DNA from: an uncultured Roseburia sp.
Lineage (GTDB): Bacteria; Bacillota_A; Clostridia; Lachnospirales; Lachnospiraceae
DNA length: 34,304 nt
Direction: 5' to 3'
NCBI GenBank assembly: GCA_900753715.1
Contig: CAAEAE010000187.1
Location: forward strand, 1 to 34,304
Shown here: one piece after another, positions 7,356 to 14,065 of the stretch
Layout: each line of letters opens with the position of its first letter
Position numbering within the stretch: the stretch's first letter is position 1
The notes under the pieces: generated by a model
The model's database searches: none
Told to the model about the DNA's origin: nothing
What the model saw: the letters and a program-made list of their open reading frames with translations, nothing else
Made by a program: the position numbers and the translations under genes

Positions 7356-7447
7356 AATGACAGCCACAACCAACAAAACACATCTTCCAACCCGAATAAG
7401 TGTTGGTCTCGGGGTATCGAAATCGCCACTTATTCGGGGTTGTCATT
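7356..7447. repeat. Imperfect foldback element containing a 19-nt repeated sequence
   Basis: AACCCGAATAAGTG (7389-7402) pairs with CACTTATTCGGGGTT (7427-7441), one base bulged. An outer pair AATGACA (7356-7362) matches TGTCATT (7441-7447), with about 23 unpaired bases on the left side only. The 24-nt loop holds TGGTCTCGGGGTATCGAAA, which recurs once at 9047-9065. It lies in a stretch of about 350 bases (7340-7687) with no convincing gene. It could be a small mobile repeat or an attachment-site remnant. Confidence 0.5.
7404..7422 (+). repeat. 19-nt direct repeat, left copy
   Basis: TGGTCTCGGGGTATCGAAA matches 9047-9065 at 18 of 19 positions in the same orientation. The pair brackets a 1.6-kb segment that carries the three-gene operon and an integrase fragment. 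Confidence 0.55.
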
Positions 7448-7531
7448 CCCTTATCCTCAATGAAATTGTTATTAGAATGACTGAAAAAAATTCTTATGAG
7501 ATAGAATATCACTGGTACGTTGGACAAGCAT

Positions 7532-7570
7532 AAAAAAGGCAGGTACGAAATAAATCGCACCTGCAAAAAC
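7532..7570 (-). terminator. Intrinsic terminator of the three-gene operon
   Basis: Read on the minus strand, GCAGGTGCGA and TCGTACCTGC form a 10-bp stem with one mismatch, followed by CTTTTTT. It lies 120 bases past the last stop codon of the operon. A second, weaker hairpin (AATAGAGGA/TCCTCTATT, 7624-7647) lies between. Confidence 0.7.
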
Positions 7571-7687
7571 TGTAAGTACTTAATCTAAACTTTTGCCGAA
7601 TGTACTTCGGACATAATCACTTAAATAGAGGACTTTTTTCCTCTATTAGTCTATTAGATTGTAGCTTATTGATTTTTGAAAAGCAAC

Positions 7688-8083
7688 TTATCCAGCTATA
7701 TAATCTAAATACTGCAAATAAAGAGAAAATATAGACAATATAAAAGCCAACACCGCTATTATCAACGTAGCCCATGCACGAAATTCTTTGCCAAAATTAT
7801 CTTTAGATTGCTGTCTCCTATAATCAAGATATATTACTCCATCTGGTGCTAAAAGATATTTTCCCGTTTCTTCATCGTAAAAATCTTTTTTACCATTATC
7901 CAAAATTACTCTTTTGCGTACCGCTTCTTTTTTTACAAGACCTAATATCATAAGTTGTTGAGCTACTTCATAATTTTTGATTATAAAAGGTTTGTTATGT
8001 TTTGCGTGTTTTATATATTTGTATTGTTCTGCTGTAACATAGATTTTTTCTGGGTGAACATCAGCTATTGTTTTGATTTTCAT
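7688..8083 (-). CDS. Unrecognised protein with C-terminal membrane helix (third gene of operon)
   Basis: About 131 residues from the ATG at 8081-8083, chosen over the ATG two codons earlier because AAGGA then sits 5 bases upstream. The N-terminal two thirds are basic and soluble-looking, with a winged-helix-like feel (EQYKYIKHAKHNKPFIIKNYEVAQQLMILGLV) and a segment mentioning GKYLLAPDGVIYLDYRRQQ. One hydrophobic helix (about 107-127) ends the protein, placing the soluble part probably in the cytoplasm. No family recognised. It follows its upstream neighbour by about 29 bases and shares its transcript. Confidence 0.75.
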   Translation of the reverse strand: MKIKTIADVHPEKIYVTAEQYKYIKHAKHNKPFIIKNYEVAQQLMILGLVKKEAVRKRVILDNGKKDFYDEETGKYLLAPDGVIYLDYRRQQSKDNFGKEFRAWATLIIAVLAFILSIFSLYLQYLDYIAG

Positions 8084-8112
8084 ATACATCCTTCTCCATA
8101 TTATACAAAAGA

Positions 8113-8457
8113 CTACAGCATATTAAATGCAATAAAAAGTATCCCCAATACATATAAAACAATCATAACAATTACAACATTTTTTAAAAAACGTAAATCT
8201 CCTGCTATTTGAGATACCACACCTATTAGAGGGTGATTTTCAGTGGCTTCTTCCTTTTGCCTCCGTATAGTTTCTTTCAGTTCTTTTTCCTCTACCGATT
8301 TGATATATTCAGTTCTATCGGAACTTAATATATCGGATGCTACTTGCTTTGCGACTTCTCTATATTCACTACCAGAATTTACAATTTTTTCAAGTCCTTC
8401 ATTCGACTTTTTGCTGTATTGTGAAAAAAGTTCTTCATATTCTTTGCCATGTTCCAT
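8113..8457 (-). CDS. Unrecognised protein with helical body and C-terminal membrane helix (second gene of operon)
   Basis: 114 residues with a GGAGGA site 8 bases before ATG 8457. The body (1-75) is strongly charged and helical, probably coiled coil (EKELKETIRRQKEEATENHP). A hydrophobic helix follows (about 92-111: KNVVIVMIVLYVLGILFIAF). The layout, soluble helical body plus tail anchor, matches the next gene, suggesting that the two products meet at the membrane. No family recognised. It starts 15 bases after the preceding gene. Confidence 0.75.
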   Translation of the reverse strand: MEHGKEYEELFSQYSKKSNEGLEKIVNSGSEYREVAKQVASDILSSDRTEYIKSVEEKELKETIRRQKEEATENHPLIGVVSQIAGDLRFLKNVVIVMIVLYVLGILFIAFNML

Positions 8458-8472
8458 AATAACATTCCTCCG

Positions 8473-8739
8473 TTACTTTGAATCTTTTTTGAATGATTTA
8501 TAAGCATCGTCCTTGAAGTTTAAGTCGTCGATAAAAATTTTCACCTGTTTTCTGCCATTTAAAATAAGTGTTTGCAATCCACATTGAGGATTAGATTTTG
8601 AATCAAGTGGCAGTAAAACGTCTCCTACTTCGACCTCACAATTTTGTGGCTCTAAATAGCCATAATCTCCATTACTACATTCAAAAAAAGCAAATTCACA
8701 ATCCTTAGAAATTTCTAGAATATTGTATTGATATTGCAT
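8473..8739 (-). CDS. Unrecognised small soluble protein (first gene of operon)
   Basis: 88 residues with GGAGGCG 8-9 bases before ATG 8739. It looks like a compact beta-rich domain (EFAFFECSNGDYGYLEPQN, EVEVGDVLLPLDSKSN) with four cysteines and a charged helical tail. No signal peptide or membrane helix. The GDVL phrase is reminiscent of small beta-barrel folds, but this is not enough to name one. It leads an operon of three genes behind a good promoter. Confidence 0.75.
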   Translation of the reverse strand: MQYQYNILEISKDCEFAFFECSNGDYGYLEPQNCEVEVGDVLLPLDSKSNPQCGLQTLILNGRKQVKIFIDDLNFKDDAYKSFKKDSK

Positions 8740-8777
8740 TGTAGAACGCCTCCAAAAATATATTTAACAATACGAAA

Positions 8778-8806
8778 ATTATATCATATAACATCATAAT
8801 TGTCAT
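8778..8806 (-). promoter_or_regulatory. Promoter of the three-gene operon
   Basis: On the minus strand, ATGACA (8801-8806), a 17-bp spacer and a perfect TATAAT (8778-8783) form a strong sigma-A promoter. The -35 box begins only two bases from the stop codon of the integrase remnant. Confidence 0.75.
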
Positions 8807-8807
8807 A

Positions 8808-8945
8808 CTATTTTAGATATGTCGTAATAGATGTATCAATTCTGTTATGACCGAGTGCTTGTGACACCACATATACAGTATCACGCTCAAACACATTTCC
8901 CGCTCTGTCTCTATAAAAATCACTTTTCGCATTTTCATGTCTTTT
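8808..8945 (-). pseudogene. C-terminal remnant of a tyrosine recombinase/integrase
   Basis: The last 45 codons before TAG 8808-8810 read like the end of a phage-type integrase: KRHENAKSDFYRDRAGNVFE, then VVSQALGHNRIDTSITTYLK. LGHNR carries the catalytic His and the Tyr in TTYLK sits near where the nucleophile is expected. The frame stays open further upstream (to about 9068), but that part no longer looks like an integrase, and the Arg-containing N-terminal half is absent. A broken recombinase beside the scar in the SpoIID-like gene suggests an old mobile element. Confidence 0.6.
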
Positions 8946-9046
8946 GGGATAGTAGATCAAATATTTATTGATATTAAAAAAAGACGAAGTGATAATTCGA
9001 TTTAAAATAAACTTAAATGATTTTTTCCCCCACCCCGACCCACCGG

Positions 9047-9065
9047 TGGTCTCGAGGTATCGAAA
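9047..9065 (+). repeat. 19-nt direct repeat, right copy, at the island/chromosome junction
   Basis: TGGTCTCGAGGTATCGAAA, 18 of 19 bases identical to 7404-7422. Its right half (TATCGAAA) is already in frame with the truncated SpoIID-like gene (YRNKGYNF). The perfect palindrome CCACCGGTGG (9040-9049) overlaps its left end. It may be an attachment-site scar. Confidence 0.5.
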
Positions 9066-9642
9066 CAAGGGCTATAACTTTACCATTACATCCTCCACCG
9101 CCTATGACCAGAAATTCATGTACGGAAGAAATGTCTTCCAGAGCATCTCGGATATCGTGGATGAGCTGTTTCAGAACTACCTGTCGAGACCGAGCGTAAG
9201 ACAGCCGATTCTGACGCAGTACTGCGACGGACAGCGGGTGACCTGCACCAACTGGTTAAGCCAGTGGGGAAGCAAATATCTAGGCGACCAGAACTACAGC
9301 GCGATAGAGATACTGCGGTACTACTACGGAAACAATATGTTTATTAACACAGCGGAGGAAGTGTCCGGAATCCCGGCATCCTGGCCGCGGGTGGACTTGA
9401 CGATTGGCTCTACCGGAGATAAGGTGCGCCAGATACAGGAGCAGCTTGCACGGATTTCACAATCTTATCCGGCGATTCCGACTGTGACACCGGATGGAAT
9501 CTTCGGGTCTGCGACGCGGGCGGCGGTTGAAAAGTTCCAGTCCGTATTCGGACTGCCGGTGACAGGCGTCATAGATTACCAGACCTGGTATAAAATATCG
9601 GAAATCTACGTGGCAGTGACAAGGATTGCGGAATTAAGCTAG
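9056..9642 (+). pseudogene. SpoIID-like/peptidoglycan-binding protein, 5' part missing
   Basis: The frame from YRNKGYNF to TAG 9640-9642 (about 195 residues) matches the C-terminal portion of Lachnospiraceae proteins that join a SpoIID/LytB-like domain (LSQWGSKYLGDQNYSAIEIL, then YYYG) to a PG_binding_1 domain (IGSTGDKVRQIQEQL, TPDGIFGSATRAAVEKFQ, GVIDYQTWYKI). The family is recalled as about 400 residues, so roughly half is lost. The frame does run left to a TTG at 8968, but that stretch is AT-rich island sequence with no ribosome site and overlaps the integrase remnant. The gene was probably cut when the island formed. Codon use here is chromosomal, unlike the AT-rich left side. Confidence 0.8.
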
Positions 9643-9662
9643 AAATTGTGCGGTTAATATGG

Positions 9663-9709
9663 TATCATGTCCCGTAGACATGATAAGCCAGAAGCGGTGA
9701 AAAGACCGC
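9663..9709 (+). other. Two adjacent hairpins in the truA leader
   Basis: TATCATGTC and GACATGATA (9663-9671, 9677-9685) form a perfect 9-bp stem with a 5-nt loop. GCGGT/ACCGC (9694-9698, 9705-9709) forms a second with a 6-nt GAAAAG loop. No T-run follows, so they are not intrinsic terminators. They may stabilise the mRNA or bind a factor before the truA ribosome site. Confidence 0.45.
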
Positions 9710-9728
9710 GGCAGAATGAGAGGAATCC

Positions 9729-10475
9729 ATGAACTACAGGATGGTAATCGAGTATGACGGCACAAGATATAAAGGGTGGCAGACCTTAGGGGATACCGCA
9801 ATGACGATACAGGGAAAACTACAGGATGTTCTATCGAAGATGGCGGGAGAACAGGTGGAACTGATAGGCTCCGGCAGAACGGACGCAGGGGTTCACGCCA
9901 GAGGACAGGTGGCGAATTTTCATCTCAGTGAGAGAAAGAGTACGGCAGAAATCTTTGCCTATGTCAACCGTTATCTTCCGGAGGACATTGCAGTGCTTAC
10001 CGTGGAGGAGGTGCCGGAGCGGTTTCACAGCCGCTATCAGGCAGTCAAAAAAACATACCTCTACCGGATTCATACCGGGGAAGCGGGCGATGTGTTTTCC
10101 AGAAAATATGTCTACGATTACCGGAAACCTTTAGATAGAAGACGGATGGAGCAGGCGGCACAGTATCTGATTGGAACGCATGATTTTATGGCATTCTGCG
10201 GAAACCGTAAAATAAAAAAATCCACGGTGCGCACGATTTACGAAATCCGTTTTGAGGAGCGGCCGGGGGAACTTGACATTTATTACACCGGAAACGGATT
10301 TTTGCAGAATATGGTGCGGATTCTGACCGGAACGCTGATTGAGGTCGGAGACGGCAGGAGAGAGGCGGAGGAAATGCCGGGACTCCTTGAGAGCCGCAAC
10401 CGGGAGCTGGCGGGATATACGGCACCCGCAGCAGGACTTACCTTATTAAATGTCGAATATGAGGAAGACAGATAG
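9729..10475 (+). CDS. truA: tRNA pseudouridine(38-40) synthase TruA
   Basis: 248 residues, the usual length. TruA converts uridines 38-40 of the tRNA anticodon arm to pseudouridine. The opening IEYDGTRYKGWQ and the catalytic motif GSGRTDAGVHA with Asp52 are both intact, and the C-terminal half has the family's GNGFLQNMVRILTGTLIEVG. ATG 9729 follows GAGAGGAAT. The stop is 6 bases before the next gene, so truA and the RecJ-like gene are likely co-transcribed. Confidence 0.96.
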   Translation: MNYRMVIEYDGTRYKGWQTLGDTAMTIQGKLQDVLSKMAGEQVELIGSGRTDAGVHARGQVANFHLSERKSTAEIFAYVNRYLPEDIAVLTVEEVPERFHSRYQAVKKTYLYRIHTGEAGDVFSRKYVYDYRKPLDRRRMEQAAQYLIGTHDFMAFCGNRKIKKSTVRTIYEIRFEERPGELDIYYTGNGFLQNMVRILTGTLIEVGDGRREAEEMPGLLESRNRELAGYTAPAAGLTLLNVEYEEDR

Positions 10476-10481
10476 CAGGAT

Positions 10482-12239
10482 ATGGAAAAGTGGTTTGTAA
10501 TTAACAAAGGAGCAGATTTTAACGCCATCGGGCAGCAGTTTCACATTCATCCGGTGATTGCGCGTTTGATACGCAACAGGGAAGTTGTGGGCGAGGAGGC
10601 AATCCGCCGTTATCTTTCCGGCGGCAGGGCGGAGCTTTATAATCCGCATCTTCTGCTGGACGGAGAGCGGCTGGTGGAAATTCTGCATGGCAAAATAGAA
10701 CAAAAACAGAGCATCCGCATTATCGGAGATTACGATATCGATGGTGTGATGTCGACTTACATTCTTTACCGCGGAATTACCCGCTGTGGGGGAAAGGTGG
10801 ACTATCAGATACCGGACCGGGTGAAGGATGGCTACGGAATCAACGAGCATCTGATTGATGCAGCGAAGGAGGACGGCATCGACACGATTGTCACCTGTGA
10901 CAACGGAATTTCTGCTATCCCGGAGATTGCCCATGCAAAGGAGCTTGGAATGACTGTTCTTGTCACGGACCATCATGAGATTCCGTTTACAGAAGAGGCG
11001 GGGGAGAAAAAATACCGCCGCAGTGCGGCGGATGCCATTGTAAATCCGCACCAGGCAGAATGTAAGTATCCGTTTAAGCAGCTCTGCGGGGCAGCGGTTG
11101 CGTGGAAGGTGATACAGCTATTATACGAAGCGTGCGGGATTCCGGTGGAGGAAAGCTTTGAATTTCTGGAAAATGTGGCGTTTGCAACGGTTGGAGACGT
11201 CATGGATTTAGTCGATGAGAACCGGATATTAGTCAAAGAAGGATTAAAACAGATAAAACACACTAAAAATCCCGGAATGAAAGCATTAATTTTAAAGAAT
11301 AAATTAGAGATGGAAAAAATCAATGCGTACCATTTCGGATTTGTGTTAGGCCCCTGCATCAATGCCAGTGGAAGACTTGAGACAGCACGGATTGCCTTAC
11401 AGCTTTTTTTAGAGGAAGACTTTGCAAAAGCGTCCCGGATAGCGGAAGAGTTAGTGGAGTTAAACATCCAGCGGAAGGATATGACCGCAGAGGGCGTGGA
11501 AGCAGCAAAAGCAGAGGTGGAAAAGGGAGCAGTCGGGGAGAAAGTGCTTGTGATTTATCTGCCCACCGTGCACGAAAGTCTTGCAGGAATCATTGCGGGA
11601 CGGATTCGTGAAGCCTATCACAAACCTACATTCGTATTAACGAAGAGCGAAGACGGCGTCAAGGGCTCCGGGCGTTCCATCGAGGAATATTCGATGTATG
11701 AAGAACTCTGCAAATGCAGTGAGCTTCTGACGAAATTTGGCGGGCATCCGATGGCGGCAGGGCTTTCGATGAAGGAAGAGGACGTAAATAAGCTGAGAGA
11801 GCAGTTAAATACATATTCTCGATTGACAGAAGAGGATTTTATCCCTAAGATAAAGATAGATATTCCGATGCCCGTAGACTATCCGGATAGGGAGCTGATT
11901 CGCCAGCTTGATTTGTTAGAGCCGTTTGGAAAAGCAAATGTGAAACCGTTGTTTGCAGACAAAGACCTTGGAATCCTTCGAGCATTTGTTGTGGGACGTA
12001 ATCAGAACGTGTTAAAGCTGATCTTATCCACACCGGCAGGCAGCAGGGTCTCTGCGGTCTACTTTGGCGATGTGGAGGCATTCCGGCAGACGATGACAGA
12101 GAAATACGGCGAAAAGGAAGTGGAGGCGGCGTTTGCAGGACGTCCGAATAACATCCGGCTGTCGGTGGTTTATTATCCGGAAGTCAATGAATATCAGGGC
12201 ACGGAAACCATTCAGATGACGATACGCAATTACAGATAA
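10482..12239 (+). CDS. recJ: Single-stranded-DNA-specific exonuclease RecJ-like (DHH family)
   Basis: 585 residues. DHH-family phosphoesterase with motif I DYDIDG (83-88), the DHH triplet at 163-165 in VTDHHE, the RecJ signature GPCINASGRLETA, and a DHHA1 domain with GSGRS and FGGHPMAAG. These are the metal-binding and 5'-end-binding parts of RecJ nucleases, which act in recombination and repair by degrading single strands 5' to 3'. At 585 residues it is on the short side for a bacterial RecJ. The start (AGGAT just before ATG) lies 6 bases after truA, so coupling is likely. Confidence 0.9.
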   Translation: MEKWFVINKGADFNAIGQQFHIHPVIARLIRNREVVGEEAIRRYLSGGRAELYNPHLLLDGERLVEILHGKIEQKQSIRIIGDYDIDGVMSTYILYRGITRCGGKVDYQIPDRVKDGYGINEHLIDAAKEDGIDTIVTCDNGISAIPEIAHAKELGMTVLVTDHHEIPFTEEAGEKKYRRSAADAIVNPHQAECKYPFKQLCGAAVAWKVIQLLYEACGIPVEESFEFLENVAFATVGDVMDLVDENRILVKEGLKQIKHTKNPGMKALILKNKLEMEKINAYHFGFVLGPCINASGRLETARIALQLFLEEDFAKASRIAEELVELNIQRKDMTAEGVEAAKAEVEKGAVGEKVLVIYLPTVHESLAGIIAGRIREAYHKPTFVLTKSEDGVKGSGRSIEEYSMYEELCKCSELLTKFGGHPMAAGLSMKEEDVNKLREQLNTYSRLTEEDFIPKIKIDIPMPVDYPDRELIRQLDLLEPFGKANVKPLFADKDLGILRAFVVGRNQNVLKLILSTPAGSRVSAVYFGDVEAFRQTMTEKYGEKEVEAAFAGRPNNIRLSVVYYPEVNEYQGTETIQMTIRNYR

Positions 12240-12269
12240 AAGATCCGAACAGAAAGGATATGAGAAAAG

Positions 12270-13091
12270 ATGTTTACAGGAAAGAGGGAAAGAGCGCTTG
12301 AGGAAGAATTAAGAGCGGCGCAGGAGAAGGCAGACAAAAACCAGAGAAATCTCGAAAAACATTTGCAGGAATTAGAAGAACAGATGACTTCCGTGGAACA
12401 GGTGGCAGAGCAGAGCGAGGCTGCGGCAGGTGCAATCTACAGTACCATTTTAGCAGGAAAAAACGGTCTGGAATCGTTTCGCGCCAGTCATACCGTATTT
12501 TTAGGCAAGGTCAAAGAACAGTCAGACAAGGTGTCAGAGGCGGCGGAAGAAGGCAGAAAAGTGCAGCAGAAAGCCGAGGAGTTGCTGACGAAGTTTGCGG
12601 AGCCGGAACAGCCGGACGATATTTGTAATCGAATGAAGAACGGAATCGACCAGATGCACGAATTTTCAGGAAAGATGAGTGTCCTTGCATTAAATGCAGC
12701 GATTGAGGCGGGACGGCTTGGAGAAACCGGCAGCAATTTTATCACAGCGGCAGAAGAAATCCGTTCTTTTGCGGGGGAATACGAGTCAGCTGCACAGCAG
12801 ATGGAAGAGCTGCTGCACCAGTTAGAGGAGCAGAACCGCACCCTTAAGGAAGAACTGAGGGAATTGCAGGAGAATGCAAAGTCACAGGCAGTTTTAGTAG
12901 CACAGACAGCGATGAATGGCAAAAAGACGATGGCTGAGTACGAGGCAGGACAGGTGCAGATTCAGGAACTGATTCCGGATGAGGCGTTAGACCGGTTAGA
13001 TGCACTGCGTCAGACACAGACACAGATGCTTCACTGGAAGGAAGAAATACAGTCCGAAATGACAGAGATGAAAGGAAAACTGACATGGTAA
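12270..13091 (+). CDS. Soluble chemoreceptor-like coiled-coil protein
   Basis: 273 residues, almost entirely predicted coiled coil, with no signal peptide or membrane helix. Residues about 135-168 (LALNAAIEAGRLGETGSNFI, then AAEEIRSFA) closely follow the signalling tip of methyl-accepting chemotaxis proteins, whose usual form is NAxIEAARAGExGxGFxVVAxEVRxLA. The sensor and HAMP parts are absent. It may be a cytoplasmic signalling partner or a structural protein that borrowed the fold. It ends 7 bases inside the next gene, so the two are coupled. No chemotaxis genes lie in the window. Confidence 0.75.
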   Translation: MFTGKRERALEEELRAAQEKADKNQRNLEKHLQELEEQMTSVEQVAEQSEAAAGAIYSTILAGKNGLESFRASHTVFLGKVKEQSDKVSEAAEEGRKVQQKAEELLTKFAEPEQPDDICNRMKNGIDQMHEFSGKMSVLALNAAIEAGRLGETGSNFITAAEEIRSFAGEYESAAQQMEELLHQLEEQNRTLKEELRELQENAKSQAVLVAQTAMNGKKTMAEYEAGQVQIQELIPDEALDRLDALRQTQTQMLHWKEEIQSEMTEMKGKLTW

Positions 13092-14026
13092 AAGAAGAAC
13101 AGATTCAATTTCAGTCAAAAGACGGAAGAACGACCATTCATGGATTTAAGTGGGTGCCGGAAGGAGAAATTCGTGCCGTGCTTCAGATAAACCATGGCAT
13201 GATTGAATATATTGAGCGCTATCGTGCGTTTGCGCAGTTTTTGGCGGAGCATGGATTTGTCGTGGCAGGCTATGACCATATCGGTCATGGTGCATCCGTT
13301 GTTTCCCGGGAGGAATGGGGCTTTTTCCATGAGAAGGAACCAAGCAAGACACTTGTAGAAGACATGCACCAGTTCCGCACACTGATGCAGAAGGAATATC
13401 CGGGGCTTCCGTATTTTATGATGGCACACAGCATGGGCTCTTACCTTCTTAGAAGATATCTCTGCTGCTACGGAGAGGGCTTAAGCGGTGCGGTTATTAT
13501 GGGAACCGGCTGCGTATCCGATATCTTTATGAAAACAGGAATGGCAATCTGTAAAGTGATGGCGGCATTCCGTGGCTGGCATTACCGCAGCAGGCTTGTG
13601 CAGTCACTTTCCTATGACAAATATTATAAAAAATTCGATGTGACCGGCGCAAATCCGGCAAACAGCTGGCTGACAAAGGATGTAGAGGCAGTAAAAAAAT
13701 ATTATGCTGACCCGAGATGCACCTTCCGGTTTACCATTAACGGTTATTATGGACTGATGGAAACGGTATATTATGACAACCAGATGGAAAATATAAGAAA
13801 TATGCAAAAAGATGTGCCGTTATTTTTGGTGTCCGGTGCCGATGACCCGGTGGGCGGTCTTGGAGAAGGTGTCAAAAAGGTGTATGATAAATTTCAGGCG
13901 TCAGGAATAAAGGATGTCACCTATAAGCTCTATGAGACGGACCGTCATGAGATTTTAAATGAGACAGATAAGGAAAAAGTATATGAAGATATCTGTGCAT
14001 GGCTTACCGTACATACACAGTCATAA
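13085..14026 (+). CDS. Alpha/beta hydrolase, monoacylglycerol lipase/lysophospholipase-like (Hydrolase_4)
   Basis: 313 residues. The fold markers are the oxyanion region INHGMIEYIERY, DHIGHG, the nucleophile Ser116 in AHSMGS, an acid at about Asp253-254 in GADDPVG, and His288 in TDRHE. This set matches the serine hydrolases often annotated as lysophospholipase or monoacylglycerol lipase. The true substrate cannot be read from sequence. No signal peptide, so cytoplasmic. ATG 13085 overlaps the end of the previous gene. Confidence 0.9.
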   Translation: MVKEEQIQFQSKDGRTTIHGFKWVPEGEIRAVLQINHGMIEYIERYRAFAQFLAEHGFVVAGYDHIGHGASVVSREEWGFFHEKEPSKTLVEDMHQFRTLMQKEYPGLPYFMMAHSMGSYLLRRYLCCYGEGLSGAVIMGTGCVSDIFMKTGMAICKVMAAFRGWHYRSRLVQSLSYDKYYKKFDVTGANPANSWLTKDVEAVKKYYADPRCTFRFTINGYYGLMETVYYDNQMENIRNMQKDVPLFLVSGADDPVGGLGEGVKKVYDKFQASGIKDVTYKLYETDRHEILNETDKEKVYEDICAWLTVHTQS

Positions 14027-14065
14027 TGGAGCGATATCACTGCGGTATCAGAATGGAAGGAAAAA

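Noticed and set aside
7348..7566. Minus-strand frame of 72 codons
   Set aside because: It spans the foldback repeat and a terminator, and has no ribosome site or sensible composition.
9040..9049. CCACCGGTGG as a restriction or recombination crossover core
   Set aside because: A 10-bp palindrome alone is weak evidence; it is mentioned only as part of the junction.
8968..9642. A complete peptidoglycan-binding protein of 224 residues starting at TTG 8968
   Set aside because: The first 29 codons are AT-rich foreign sequence with no ribosome site, and the similarity begins in mid-domain, so it is a truncated gene.
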